Positions 24,101 to 35,450 of a DNA stretch of 64,000 nt are shown here, piece after piece. The position numbers and the translations under genes are program-made. Below the pieces are notes generated by a model. It was not told where the DNA came from. It did not search any database and was given only the letters and a program-made list of their open reading frames with translations. Position 1 is the stretch's first letter. Each line of letters begins with the position of its first letter. Where the stretch lies: assembly GCA_022414725.1 (NCBI GenBank), contig CM039464.1, positions 29,566,004 through 29,630,003 of the forward strand. The letters run 5' to 3'. The stretch is from Microglena sp. YARC (taxonomy: Eukaryota > Chlorophyta > Chlorophyceae > Chlamydomonadales > Chlamydomonadaceae).

Positions 24101-26432
24101 TCGCATTTGTACTCATGTCAAATTAACGAGGCCAAAGATGAGTTGCTTTCATCGGTTTTGGTTATCTACTTTACACTAGTAGTATGTAGTATGTATGTGT
24201 ATGTATGTATGTTACAGTCCAGGGTACTTTACATTAGTAGCATGTAGTATGTATGCGTATGTATGTTACAGTCCAGGGTACTTACATTAGTAGTATGTAG
24301 TATGTATGTGTATGTATGTTGCAGTCCAGGGTACTTCACATTAGTAGTATGTAGTATGTATGTTACAGTCCAGGGGTAGGCCAAATAGGGTAAAGGGAGT
24401 TGCCCAACCGTATAGGAAGGGCTTAAAAAGAAAAAAACTGATGAGCTGAACCCCAAACAATCGTTTAATCGACGGGGGCCCTGAGTTCGTGCTACAGTGA
24501 TAATTTAATTATATAATACATCACTTCTGGAAATATTAATTAAGTTTAGGTTAGATGGTTCAAAGTGCTAGAAGTTACTAAACTTTACGTTTATCATGAC
24601 ATCATGGCAGCACAAACTTAGGACCCCCATCGGTAAAACGATTGTGTGGGTTTCAGTTCATCGATGCCTTTTCTTTTTAGCTCTTCCTATTGTGGTTGGG
24701 CAAGTCCCTTTATCCTGTTTGGCCTACCCCTGGACTGAAACATACATACATACATATACATACATACCACACATACATATACATGCATATATATATGCAT
24801 ACATATACACATACATATCATCACATTTGTACTTCATACATCATCACATTTGTACAGCATACATCATACATCATCACATTTGTACATCATACATCATCAC
24901 ATTTGTACTTCATACACATCATCACATTTGTACTTCATACATCATCACATGTGTACTTCATACATCATCACATTTGTACTTCATACTTCATACATGTACA
25001 CATACATATCATCTCATTTATACATATACTCATACATATCATCACATGTGTACTTCATACATCATCACATTTGTACTTCATACATCATCACATTTGTACT
25101 TCATACTTCATACATGTACACATACATATCATCACATTTGTACAGATGGGCGAAGCCAGGAAGGAGTTGCTCCGTACGCAACGCTCAAAGAAGAAGCGAG
25201 AGCCGACAGAGGAGGGGGAGGAGGAGAGAGAAGAGTCCGAGGAAGGAGACGAAGATTCAGCTGGTGGTGGTGAGGGAGAGGCCGAGGGAGATGGTGGGGA
25301 GGGAGAGGAGAGGCTCGCTGATGTGGAGGTGGACCTCAGTAGCGTGTTGCCACCCACGGAGGAGGAGGTGAAGGAGGAGATGACTCGCATGTTCTCTGGC
25401 GGTGGTGCGGATGGGCCCTGCAACATCTTTGCAATCACCATGCTTTGCCTTGAGGAGCCCTACGAGCACCAGGCCCAGGATTTTATGTCCCAGACTTTCG
25501 ACATGTTCTCTAACAGGTGTGTGTGTGTGGGGGGGGGGGGGGGATCATATACAAGCTTATTTCGGGGCAGTGAGTACTGAGGATATAGGGAATTAAGTAA
25601 GATTTTTCTAAAAGAGAAATCAACAGTAAGAGAAGCTCTACGAGCACCAGGCCCTGGATTTCATGTCTCAGACTTTCGACATGTTCTCTAACAGGTGTGT
25701 GTGGGGGGGAGGCAGGTGGGAATGGGGGTGGGGGGTGGGGGGGGGGGGGGGGATCATATACAAGCTTATTTCCAGGCAGTGAGTACTGAGGATCTAGGGA
25801 ATTAAGTTTGGTTTTTCGAAAAGAGAAATCGGCAGTAAGAGAAGCTCTACGAGCACCAGGCCCTGGATTTCATGTCTCAGACTTTCAACATGTTCTCAAA
25901 GAGGTGTGTGTGGGGGGGAGGCAGGGGGAAGGGGGGGGGGGGGGGGGGGGGGGATCATATACAGGCTTATTTCCATGCAGTGAGTACCAAGGATTTAGGG
26001 AATTAAATTGGTTTTTTCCGAGGGGGGGGCAAGAAAAAAGCTGCCGTACCGCACCTTCGCTTTGGATAGAGGCTATCCTCAAACTATAAAAAAAAAAAAG
26101 CCAAAAAAAAAGTTGTACAAAAGTTAGAGGGGTCCAAAGTTTTTTTCAACCAAAGCGGCCCAAATCTTAACATCGCGATGAATCACGTTTGGGCAACCCC
26201 ATGAAAGATGTAAGAGCATAACTGGAATGGGCCAGAAAAGATCTTTCGAATGACCCCCATTTTAGGGGGGGTAGGCTGAGGTAATCGGGTTTTAGGAGGG
26301 GGGGTAGGGGGGGGGGGGTAAAAAACTTGTTCCCAACTTTATTTGTCCCCTCTTTTTGTATGAAACTTCCACAATTCCAACTCCCATCTGAATCGGACAC
26401 CATATCGAAGGTGCGGTCCAAAATCTGTCTTT

Positions 26433-26505
<73 letters not shown>

Positions 26506-28297
26506 TGGGTTTTTTCAAAAGTAAGAGTAAAAATAGAAATCATTAGTAAGAGGAGCCCTACAAGCACCAAGCCCTGGATTTCATGTCCCAGACTTTCCAC
26601 ATGTTCTCGAACAGGTGTGTGTGTGCAGGTGTGCAGGTGTTTGTGGCAGGTGGTGTGTGTGCAGGTGTGTGGGGGCAGGGGGGGGAGGGAAGATGGAATC
26701 AAATAATTAAATAAACGCGTACCAGTATTTCCAGGCAGTGATTACCAAGGATCTAGGGAATCTAGCTGGGGGTTTTGAACAGAGAAATTAACAGTAAGAG
26801 CAGCCCTACGAGCACCAAGCCCTGAATTCCATGAATCATGAGCCAGAACTTCCAACATATTCTCCCCACCACACACACACACATACAAACGCAAACCCTT
26901 AACTCTACCCCCCCCCCCCCCCCCCCCCTCCTATCGTCACATGGAGTATTGCATGCGCACGCTGCCCCATCACCACACCAACCACCAACCCTACCACCAC
27001 AGAGAGTATTGTATGCTCACCCTGCCCCCACCAACCACCAACCACCCCCCCTACCATCACAGGGAGTATTGCATGCTCACGCTGCCCTACCAATCGCCAA
27101 CCACCCCCGTACCACCACAGGGAGTATTGTGTGCTCACCCTCCCCCACTCCTCCCGGAGCCCCCCTGGTGCACGTCATGACCCGCCTCACCCCCTGCCCC
27201 ACTAACCACCTACCACCTACCACCAACCACCCCCCGTACCACCACAGGAAGTATTGTGTGATCACCCTCCCCCACTCTTTCTCCGGAGCCCCCCCTGGTG
27301 CGCGGCATGACCCGCCTCGCCCCCTGCCCCACTAACCACCAACCACCTACCACCAACCACCAACCACCACCCCTACCACCACAGGGAGTATTGTGTGCTC
27401 ACCCTCCCCCACTCTTCTCCGGAGCCCCCCCTGGTGCGCGTAATGACCCGCCTCGCCCCCCTGCCCGGAAGCCTCTTTCCTGAGGTGTTGTACGTCTACA
27501 ATCGCAATGCCCTGCTGGGTGGCTTGGATGTGCGCCTAGCATTAGACACAGATGCCGAGGGCGTGTGCATGCTGGTGGCTGGGGTGACGGATAGTGAGGA
27601 GACCAAGCAGCTACTACAGGTGGGATGGGCAGTGGTTGGCTAGGACAGTGGTGGACAGTGTGTGTGTGGGGGGGGAGTGGTTGGCCTGGACAGTGGGGGT
27701 GGGGGTGGAAAGTGTGTGTGTATGTGGGGGTGGTTGGTGGTTGGTGGGGCAGCGTGAGCATGCACTACCCACTGTGATGGTAGGGGTGGTGGTTGGTGGG
27801 GCAACAACTACAATCGCAATGCCCTGCTGGGCGGCTTGGATGTGCGCCTTGCTTGAGACACAGATGCCGAGGGCGTGAGCATGCTAGTGGCCAGGGTGAC
27901 AGATAGTGAGGAGACCAAGCAGCTACTACAGGTGGGGCAGCGTGAGCATGCAATACTCCCTGTGATGGTAGGGGGGGTGTTTGGTGTTTGGTGGGGCAGC
28001 ATGAGCTTGCAATACTCCCTGTGTGCTGACCAGCTTCTCCTACTGCTACTACAGTCGGCACAGGTGCTGACCAGCTTTCCCATACCCCCCCCCCCCCCCC
28101 CCCCCCCCCCTCCCCCTCCCCCCCCAACAAACACACACACACCATACACACACCACCCTCCCCCCCCCCCCCACACACACACACACACACACCCCTGTGT
28201 GCTGACCAGCTTCTCCTACTGCTACTACAGGCGGCACAGGTGCTGACCAGCTTTCCATACCCCCCCACACGCACCATACTCACACCCCCCACACCTC

Positions 28298-28345
<48 letters not shown>

Positions 28346-31300
28346 ACACACATAAACACACCCTGCATGCAGATCAGCTTCCTTTTTTTGTACCGCTACT
28401 ACAGGCAGCACAGGTGCTGACCAGATTTCCCCTACCCACACACACACCACCCACACACACTACACACACCCCTGTGTGCTGACCAGCTTCCCTACTGCTA
28501 CTACACTAGGCGGCACAGGTGCTGACAAGCTTTCCCCTACACACACCATACACACACCTCTCCCCCCCCACCCACCCACCCCCACCACCACCACCACCAC
28601 CACACACGCACACACACCAGCCACCCCCCTGTATGCTGACCAGCTTTCCCGTACTGCTACTACAGGCAGCTCAGGAGCTGACCAGCTTTCCCATACCCCC
28701 CCCCCCCCACACACACACACACACACACACATACCATACACACACCACACACACACACACACACACCCTGTGCTGATCAGCTTCCTTTTTTTTGAACCGC
28801 TACTACAGGCGGCACAGGAGCGTGGCACTGCCGTGGTGGCTGTCTGCCAAGGCGAGGTAGTCGGTCTGATCACCATCAACCCCACCGTCGACCTGCCCCT
28901 GCTACAGATCAACTTCTCCCTCAGCAGGCTGCTCGACCTGCAGCACCACCCCAGCCAAAAGCACGGCGAAATCGACATGTACACGATGAACCCGATTTTC
29001 GCACACAGGCATCGGGAGTTCCTAGTGGCAGCCCAGCACCTTCTGAAACGAACATGCTTGTACTACGCACTTCCACCTGGCCAACCCGCACCAAGCATGC
29101 TTGGTTGCATGATGCAGGTTCCGGCCCGCCACCATTCTATCAAGGCAGAGCAGCAGTGCGCATTTGCCCTGTATGCCTTTTTACGTCAGTCAGCATTTAC
29201 CTTCAGGCATGGTGTCAATGCACAGGTGTGTATATGTATGTATGAATGTGACAGTACTGGGGTAGGCCAAGCATGCTTGGTTGCATGATGCAGGTCCCGG
29301 CCCGCCACCATTACATGTATGTGTATATGTATGTGTACATGTATGTATGTGTATATATATGTATGTGTACATGTATGTATGTGTATATGTATGTGTATAT
29401 GTATGTATGTGTACATGTATGTATGTGTATATGTATGTATGTGCACATGTATGTATGTGTATATGTAAGTAGGCTAAAGAGACTTGCCCAACCGTGACAG
29501 GAGGGGTTTAATAGAAAAAGCAGGTGTGTGAGACTTGTATGAATTTTAATTTGACTTTGACCCCTTAATTATTATTGGGGGGGGGGGGGGGGGGAGATAA
29601 TGGCCTCCAAGTGGGTTCCGGAGCCGGGGGGGGGGGGGGGTAGGCTGTTCAGCCAACTTTACGATATTTAGGCATGGGGTCTGTTGACTTTGTTTGCCCC
29701 AACCCCCCCAACCCCACACACACCGCCCACACACACCGCCCACACACACCCATACGGCCATACTGCAGCGTTTATTTATTTGTGTGCACAAATTAAAACA
29801 AATAAACTTATTTAAATAAAAAAATCAATTCTATTAAATCAAATTAAATAAATTGTGCGATTCCCATTGCAGGTTCTGGTGGTGGGTGCGTCTGAATGCG
29901 GTCTGTCTACCATCGAGACTCTGCTTCTCAGCACCACACATGCCTTCAACTACGTCACCCTCCTCGCCCCAGGCGGCATCTCTGTCGGCGGCGTAGCCTG
30001 CGAATTCACAGCCTCAGTGATTTCCAAGATGGGCCTAGAGGCATGTGTGACGCTCCTGGACGCAGAGATGGTTGGCTTGGATCGCCAGCAGCAGCTTGTG
30101 GAGCTCAACGACGGGAGTCAAATACCCTATGAACTTTTGATCCTATGTGCCGGTAAGTCTTTAAACTATTTACTTCGCTCAGCGTGCTCCCTGGGTCCAA
30201 CAACAGGAGTCAAATACCCCATGAGCTTTTGATCCTATGTGCCGGTAAGTCTTTAAACTGTTTACTCCGCTCAGCGTGCTCCCTTGTTTCAACAACAGGA
30301 GTCAAATACATTATGAGCTTTTGATTCTCTGTGCAGGTAAGTCTTTAAACTGTTTACTCCGCTTAGCGTGCTCCCTGGGTTCAACAACAGGAGTCAAATA
30401 CCCCATGAGCTTTTGATCCTATGTGCCGGTAAGTCTTTAAACTGTTTACTCCGCTTAGCGTGCTCCCTGGGTTCAACAACAGGAGTCAAATACATTATGA
30501 GCTTTTGATCCTCTGTGCAGGTAAGTCACGACGTAAAATCATTTTTGCTGGGATGCTATATCATGCATGCCTTCGCTTTGACACCTTCCAGGTATAAGGT
30601 GTTTTATTGGCCCCAGCCCTTCATTATGCCTAACTTCTCTTTCACCACCTCTGGACCTGGACAAGTCCTTAAACTTCCTACTCCGCATAGCATGCTCCCT
30701 GGTTTCAACGACGGGAGTCAAATACCCGATGAACTATACCTCCTCTGTGCAGGAGAGTATTTTTTTTTATAATTCCATGCCTAACTTCTCATTCCCCACC
30801 TCTGTACCTGGACAAGTCTTTAAACTTTCTACTCCGCTAAGCATGCTCCCTGGTTTCATCGATGAGAGTCGAATACCTTATGAGTTGTTGATCCTCTGTG
30901 CAGGTAAGTCTTTAAACTGTATACTATGCTTAGCATGCTCCCTGGTTTCAATTGCGGGAGTCAAATACCTAATGAGGTGTTGCTCCTCTGCGCTAGCAAG
31001 TATTTTTGTTATGCCTAAATTTCCATTCCCCCCCTCTGAACCTGGACAAGTCTTTAAACTTCCTACTCCGCTTGGTGTGCTCCCTGGTTTTAACAAACGG
31101 AGTCAAATACCCTATGAGCTGTTGATCTTCTGTGCTGGCAAGTCTAAACTTTCTACTCCGCTTAACATGCTTGTGACGAATAACGATCCTCACGTTCCCC
31201 TATCGATCACCACGTTTTACTCATTGGTTACAATGCTCCCTGGTTTCAACAACCGGAGTCAAATACCCGACGAGCTGTTGATCCTCTGTCCAGGGAACCA

Positions 31301-34300
31301 TTTTTTGTTATGCCTAATTTCTCATTCCCCACCTCTGGACCTGGACAAGTCCTTAAACCTCCTACTCCGCATAGCATGCTCCCTGGTTTCAACGACGGGA
31401 GTCAAATACCTGATGAACTGTACCTCCACTGTGCAGGAAAGTCACGCCGGAAAATCCATTTTTGCTGGGATGCTATATCATGCTATATCATGAATGCCTT
31501 TAATTTGACCCCTTTCAGGTGTTGGGTGTTTGGTTGTCCCCGGCCCTTTATTGTGCCTAACTTCTCTCTCACCACCTCTGGACATGGACAAGTTTTCAAA
31601 CTGTCAACTCCACTTAGTGTGCTCCCTGGTTTCCGTGGGTATCGCACGGGGGGCTTGGCGTCGGAAGATGGTGAGAAGCCCAGAGTTGCCTCAAAAAGCA
31701 TGTAACAATTCAAATTCAAATTCAAATGGTGAGCAGCCCAGAGATGGCTCAAAAACCATGTAACAATTCAAATCCAAATCCAAATGGTGAGCAGCCCAGA
31801 GATGGCTCAAAAACCATGTAACAATTCAAATCCAAATCCAAATGGTGAGGAGCCCAGAGATGGCTCAAAAAGCATGTAACAATTCAAATTCAAATCCAAA
31901 TGGTGAGCAGCCCAGAGATGGCTCAAAAACCATGTAACAATTCAAATCCAAATCCAAATGGTGAGCAGCCCAGAGATGGCTCAAAAACCATGTAACAATT
32001 CAAATTCAAATGGTGATCAGCCCAGAGATGACTCAAAAACCATGTAACAATCCAATCCAATCCAGCAATAACTTTTACTTGGACTTCAACTGGTTTACAA
32101 GGCTTCAACTTTTAAGGCTGCTCGCCATCTTTGGCCGTAGCATAATCAATTAAAATCAAATCATCATTATCAAAATACAATTGATCCAATACATAATAAT
32201 TTGGATCCAATTTAAAATGTATTTGATCCAATATAAAACACATTTGATACAGTATACATGTATTTGATCCAATACAAACAACATTTATACAGTGTAAATG
32301 TATTTGATCCAATACAAAAAACATTTTGTGCAGTGTAAATGTATTTGATCCAATACAAAACACACTTGATGCAGTATAAATGTATTTGATCCAATGCAAA
32401 AAACATTTTATACAGTATAAATGTATTGATCCAATATAAAACACATTTGATACAGTATAAATGTATTTAATCCAATATAAACACATTTGATATACTACAA
32501 ATGTATTTGATCCAATATAAAAAAATGTCATACAATCATTGATAAACAAAGGCAACTTCTCACGACCTTGCACCTCTGGATTGCACAGACAAGCAAGAGC
32601 AGACGCGGAACGACCCCAACCAACCAACCCAAAACACCACCAACCCCCAAACACCACAGGCAAGCAAGAGCAAACACGGAACGACTTGGCTGAGTTCGAC
32701 CCTGAGGCAGCGGGCGCAGTCATGAACGTCACAGAGCTTGCCTCCGACTTCTCCCTAGCTGACTCCAAGACCATGTCTGCCATAAGCATCTACGGCGACA
32801 CCCTGGACGCCTACCACGCCCTTGCCATTCTGGAAAAGCGCGGTGGAGCCGGCATGTCTGAGTTCTCCGCTCCCCCGGGGGAGGAACAACCAGCTGTAGC
32901 CATCATGAAGGACCTGGCAAAACGAATGGAATTCACAGTGCCAGACCCAAAACCTAGTGAGTTATCTAAACTAGAAAGCATCCCAGGGGACTTGAGACCC
33001 AAGGCGGTTTTTTCGACCCACAGTTGGGAAACCGGGGAGTCCGAGGAGGAGAGTTCTGTGATCGATCTCATGGTGGGCTGCCGCGCCCCTGACGTTTCAA
33101 AAACCATTTTTTACTGCCTCAACGATACTGGCATTGTATACGACGGCCGGGTGGTGGTGGACAACCGCTTCCGCACCAACGACCCAAACATCTACGCTGG
33201 GGGCTCCCTCTCCAAGCTGTCGCGCAAGTTCAGCAGTACGGTGCAGTACGAGCACTACAACTCTTGCGAGGTCGGCCAGCGCCTGGCTGAGTCCGTCGTC
33301 GCCTCCTTCTCGGCGACTGCGGACGACGGCAAGCTGCCCAACCTGACCAAGGCCAAGTCCATCGGGTGTAACATTCCTGGGGGTATGGTCTTTGTCATGT
33401 CCGGAACTCCAGCTGCCATGCAGAGCCCCTCCGTGGAGCCACCGGAGGGCGGCAAAATGCTCGGCACACAAACAGCCCGGGGGGTGTTCCATGTCAACTT
33501 GGACGCCTCCTCCCGGGTTCACTCCATACTATACTTCGGCCACCATTCCCTCCAGGTGTGTGGTTGTCATAATACAAAAACAAAATGTTTGAGTGAATGA
33601 TATATATAAAAAAACATTTTATTTGTATGAATGACTGTTATAATCTTTAAAATATTTGCATTTTATTTGAATGAATGAATGTTATCATCTTAAATATAGT
33701 TGTATTTTATTTGTATGAATGTTTGTTATAATTTTTAAAACAGTTTCATTGTCTGTATGAAAGTTTGTTATAATTTTAAAGATGGTTGTATTTTATTTAT
33801 ATGAATGAACGTTTAATGTAATTTTCGTTATTATATTCCGGAGGGGGGGGGGGGGGGGGGGGGGGGCATATTATCTTGGAAACCTTCACCCAGTCCACTC
33901 CACTCCATCCTATACTATATCCTTTACTAAACTATATTATTTACTACACTATGCTATATTGTACTGAACTGTACTATACTGATCTGTACTATACTGTACT
34001 ATACTATACTATACTATACTATACTATACTATACTATACTATACTATACTATACTATACTATACTATACTATACTATACTATACCATACCATACCATACT
34101 ATACTATAGCATCCACTCCCTCCAGGTGTGTGTTTATGCTCCAGTGTTGCAGTGTTCTTTAAGTATAGTAGCTACATTATTCTTCAATAACTAGAACATC
34201 TTCTGTTCATCCCCATGTTTTGATCCATAGAGACAATCATAAATGCTAGTTTATATCCCCCATTTTTGTATCCCTCCCTCATTTGTACCCCTCCTTCCTA

Positions 34301-34792
34301 TTTTTTTTATCCCTCCCCAATATTTTGATCCCTCCCTCATTTGTATCCATCTTTCCTCATTTTTGTATCCCTTCCTCCGCCTCCCTCATGTTTTGATCCC
34401 TCCCTCATGTTTTGATCCCTCCCTCATGTTTTGATCCCTCCCTCCAGCTCCCTCATTTTATCCCTCACTCTTTGTAACCCTTCCACCAGGTGTTGAAGCT
34501 GGCGTCCCTGGTGGGTGTGCACACCTCCTACTTGAACCATCTGGTGCCCAGGTATGAGGCTGGGGAGATCGAAGACCTGGTTGAGTACTTTGCGCAGCCC
34601 TGGGCTGAGTTGCTCTTCCATGACCACTTCTCCTCCTTCCGCGCTGTTCTGTTGGGCACTGGCACACAATTACATGCGGGCGTTGGGCTTGATAAGGCAA
34701 CAGTGCGCTCTGATACGCAAGATGCTGCTTTGGAATTCATACGGGCACACATCGGGGAGCTCAACATGTATAACTTGCCCCAGACGGCATGA
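18176..34792 (+). CDS. CFAP61: Cilia- and flagella-associated protein 61 (CFAP61/FAP61), complete, 12 exons
   Basis: CFAP61 belongs to the calmodulin- and spoke-associated complex at the base of radial spoke 3 in the axoneme. Exons: 18176-18276, 18347-18415, 18573-18597, 19149-19341, 21720-21958, 23202-23390, 25146-25516, 27385-27619, 28809-29225, 29873-30152, 32660-33555 and 34490-34792. Phases agree throughout and give 1105 aa. The N-terminal acetyltransferase-like half contains [19 protein letters not shown] (exon 5) and [14 protein letters not shown] (exon 6). Exon 7 adds an acidic, charged insert and [19 protein letters not shown]; exon 8 has [21 protein letters not shown] Rossmann-like half starts at [18 protein letters not shown] (residue ~614) and continues with [15 protein letters not shown] (~747) and [13 protein letters not shown] (~881). 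The C-terminus [19 protein letters not shown] is diagnostic. Exon 3 is only 25 nt. The start of exon 4 is the least certain boundary. TGA at 34790-34792. Confidence 0.95.
18690..19148 (+). repeat. CA/CCA repeats with two copies of CFAP61 exon 4 acceptor edge
   Basis: Units of ~130 bp (gcactaatgcagtgatagt, gaatggacagccaagcagac, aggaatgg) occur at 18826-18905 and 18957-19035, before the real edge at about 19090-19165. Each is followed by CCCACC spacer. Confidence 0.85.
19342..20530 (+). repeat. Tandem copies of CFAP61 exon 4 donor edge (6-7)
   Basis: Each unit repeats gagcgcatttatctgggtac and ttcagggagccaggtac, meaning the end of exon 4, its donor and ~20 nt of intron, followed by a GCTGAT-type microsatellite. 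Copies lie near 19459, 19768, 20010, 20158, 20293 and 20476. The copy at 19768 is split by a SINE. The GCTGCTTTGAAT array at 19535-19690 is one of the spacers. Confidence 0.9.
19822..19935 (-). mobile_element. Short tRNA-derived SINE inserted in an exon-edge copy
   Basis: A truncated family A element with a type 2 head (attcaaaccc box B, accattgagccatt box A on the + strand). It is flanked by a direct repeat gggagccaggta, which is the exon 4 edge sequence itself. Insertion into an existing tandem copy produced the duplication. Confidence 0.82.
20531..21719 (+). repeat. Tandem copies of CFAP61 exon 5 acceptor edge (5)
   Basis: Units of 200-250 bp contain the acceptor and first ~70 nt of exon 5 (ggcttggcagcagtgt, gtagcccggctgcctacttg, gaggccaag). 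They begin near 20536, 20785, 21088, 21295 and 21510. Spacers are CCAT, CCCT and poly-C. The copies read AYLYEAKRE or AYLNEAKWE before diverging; only the one at 21720 continues as coding sequence. Confidence 0.9.
22395..22482 (+). repeat. CFAP61 exon 5 donor-edge copy
   Basis: It repeats the last ~75 nt of exon 5 (aagcttcccgagcgcagcag, ccctcactagggtgg, ccggccag) 440 bp downstream. The donor GT is lost (ccagct). Confidence 0.85.
22750..23115. repeat. Minisatellite of TGTTGTC units
   Basis: About 50 units built on tgttgtctgtttgtcg with ordered variants (ccgtatgtct, ccaattg) form a higher-order repeat of roughly 130-140 bp. Both strands stay open (Cys/Val/Leu-rich on +, Thr/Asp/Gln-rich on -), but it sits in CFAP61 intron 5 and is not coding. 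Confidence 0.92.
23461..23575 (+). repeat. CFAP61 exon 6 donor-edge copy
   Basis: The last ~105 nt of exon 6 and its donor (gatgcttttgacctacaccc to ggaggtgaaggtgagg) are repeated with a few changes 70 bp downstream, after a G run. Confidence 0.9.
23690..23882. mobile_element. MITE-like element, second copy
   Basis: It shares ttgccaaattggtcagcgc and aaagcgcacaaac with the element at 8648, plus the right end agtaccctggt. The left end is eroded and the interior expanded with GCGC-rich sequence. A fragment of another repeat (gctggccccctcaacctcac on the - strand) follows at 23940-24000 and recurs at 8745-8805 and 47425-47480. Confidence 0.6.
24362..24750. mobile_element. Two dispersed repeat family B copies, inverted relative to each other
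   Basis: 24362-24512 is in - orientation and about 24600-24740 in + orientation; the latter ends ctggactgaaacatacatac and runs into an ACAT tail. The (GTATGTAT)n at 24180-24365 is the expanded tail of the first copy. Confidence 0.8.
24745..25145. repeat. ACATAC and catcacatttgtac repeats before CFAP61 exon 7
   Basis: About ten units of catcacatttgtacttcata run right up to the exon 7 acceptor, catcacatttgtacag at 25130-25145. The repeat unit therefore contains the acceptor context. Confidence 0.85.
25620..26870 (+). repeat. Tandem copies of CFAP61 exon 7 donor edge (4)
   Basis: Units of 200-700 bp repeat tacgagcaccaggccctgga, cagactttcgacatgttctc and aacaggtgtgtgtg, near 25635, 25846, 26555 and 26805. 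Each is followed by a G run and a shared intron stretch (tatacaagcttatttc). Copies read [11 protein letters not shown] or drift. Confidence 0.9.
26434..26505. repeat. ~70-nt poly-C tract
   Basis: An almost uninterrupted run of C in CFAP61 intron 7. Shorter C/G runs are common across the window. Its exact length may be an assembly estimate. Confidence 0.9.
26935..27384 (+). repeat. Tandem copies of CFAP61 exon 8 acceptor edge (5)
   Basis: Units of 60-130 bp with ccaccacagggagtattg, gtgctcaccctcccccact and, in the last two, gtgcacgtcatgacccgcct. Accaaccacc spacer separates them. The copies nearest the exon are longest and most similar, the distant ones shortest. Confidence 0.9.
27803..27940 (+). 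repeat. CFAP61 exon 8 donor-edge copy
   Basis: About 125 nt of the exon end (caatcgcaatgccctgctgg to agctactacaggtgggg) are repeated ~190 bp downstream. It contains an in-frame stop (ctt gct tga). Confidence 0.9.
28021..28808 (+). repeat. Tandem copies of CFAP61 exon 9 acceptor edge (5 or more)
   Basis: Units of 90-180 bp share ctgaccagcttctcctactg, ctactacaggcggcacagg and tgctgaccag, with CACA and poly-C spacers, near 28025, 28200, 28370, 28480 and 28635. Each carries a good acceptor followed by GCGGCACAGG, the first codons of exon 9. Confidence 0.9.
29260..29475 (+). repeat. Exon 9 internal copy plus ATGT microsatellite
   Basis: At 29266-29312, gccaagcatgcttggttgca and gatgcaggtcccggcccgcc repeat a piece from inside exon 9 (29090-29135). 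(GTATGTAT)n and a family B fragment follow to 29520. Confidence 0.85.
30153..31450 (+). repeat. Tandem copies of CFAP61 exon 10 donor edge (about 10)
   Basis: Units of 90-200 bp combine the exon end (gagtcaaataccctatgagc, ttgatcctatgtgccg), the donor gtaagtctttaaac, and tactccgcttagcgtgctcc. They occur near 30205, 30295, 30388, 30480, 30712, 30868, 30957, 31103, 31255 and 31403. The intronic half matches dispersed repeat family C (gacaagtctttaaac). Long open frames here are artefacts of the repeated coding edge. Confidence 0.92.
31600..32070 (+). mobile_element. Family C repeat with tandemly expanded 3' end
   Basis: A family C copy (ctccctggtttccgtgggta, cgcacggggggcttgg, gaagatggtgagaagcccag) followed by about six more ~60-bp units of its 3' end (ggctcaaaaaccatgtaac, aattcaaatccaaatcc). 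Other copies lie at 16795-16910 and 62090-62930. Confidence 0.85.
32170..32530. repeat. ~60-bp minisatellite, AT-rich
   Basis: Units contain atgtatttgatccaatac, then aaaacacatttgatacagta; about seven copies. It lies in CFAP61 intron 10, upstream of one exon 11 acceptor-edge copy (32580-32620, gacaagcaagagcagacgcg). Confidence 0.9.
33600..34489. repeat. CFAP61 intron 11: AT-rich repeats, G run, (ATACT)n and TCCCTC repeats
   Basis: It contains ~55-bp ttatttgtatgaatg repeats (33600-33820), a 26-nt G run (33841-33866), a (tatac)n pentanucleotide array (33955-34105), a short exon 11 donor-edge copy (ccactccctccaggtgtgtg at 34110-34130) and catgttttgatccctccctc repeats up to the acceptor of exon 12. 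Confidence 0.85.
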
Positions 34793-35450
34793 TGGCATGT
34801 ATGACGGCATGTATAACTTGCCCCAGACAGCATGATGGCAAGTATGACGGCATGTATAACTTGCCCCAGACGGCATGACTGCATATATGCCGACATGTAT
34901 AACTTGCCCCAGACGGCATGACTGCATATATGCCGACATGTATAACTTGCCCCAGACGGCATGATGGCATGTATGCCGGCATGTATAACTTGCCCCAGAC
35001 GGCATGATGGCATGTATGCCGGCATGTATAACTTGCCCCAGACAGCATGATGGCATGTATGACGGCATGTATAACTTGCCCCAGACAGCATATATGACGG
35101 CATATATAACAGCTCCAGGCATATATGACGGCATGTATAACCTGCCCCAGACGGCATGATGACATGTATGACGGCATGTATAACTTGCCCCAGACGGCAT
35201 ATATGACGGCATATATAACAGCTTCAGGCATATATGACGGCATGTATAACTTGCCTCAGACGGCATATATGACGGCATATACAACAGCTCCAGGCATATA
35301 TGACGGCATGTATGTCTTGCCCCAGACGGCATGATGACATGTATGACGGCATGTATAACTTGCCCCAGGCGGCATATATGACGGCATATATAAGAGCTCC
35401 AGGCATATATGACGGCATGTATAACTTGCCCCAGACGGCATGATGTTTTC
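34793..35450 (+). repeat. Tandem copies of the CFAP61 stop-codon edge (about 12)
   Basis: The last codons of CFAP61 (atgtataacttgccccagac, ggcatga) are repeated about a dozen times in units of 57-75 bp with catgtatgacgg spacers. Most copies keep the MYNLPQTA reading. This is 3' flank, beyond the real stop. Confidence 0.92.

Noticed and set aside
24596..25145. Ile/His/Tyr-rich N-terminal extension of CFAP61 exon 7
   Set aside because: The frame is open through ACATAC repeats, but a good acceptor at 25145 and correct phase from exon 6 place the exon start at 25146.
30729..31705. A separate 254-aa gene made of repeated [16 protein letters not shown] units
   Set aside because: It is the exon 10 donor-edge array of CFAP61; CFAP61 exon 11 joins exon 10 in phase without it.
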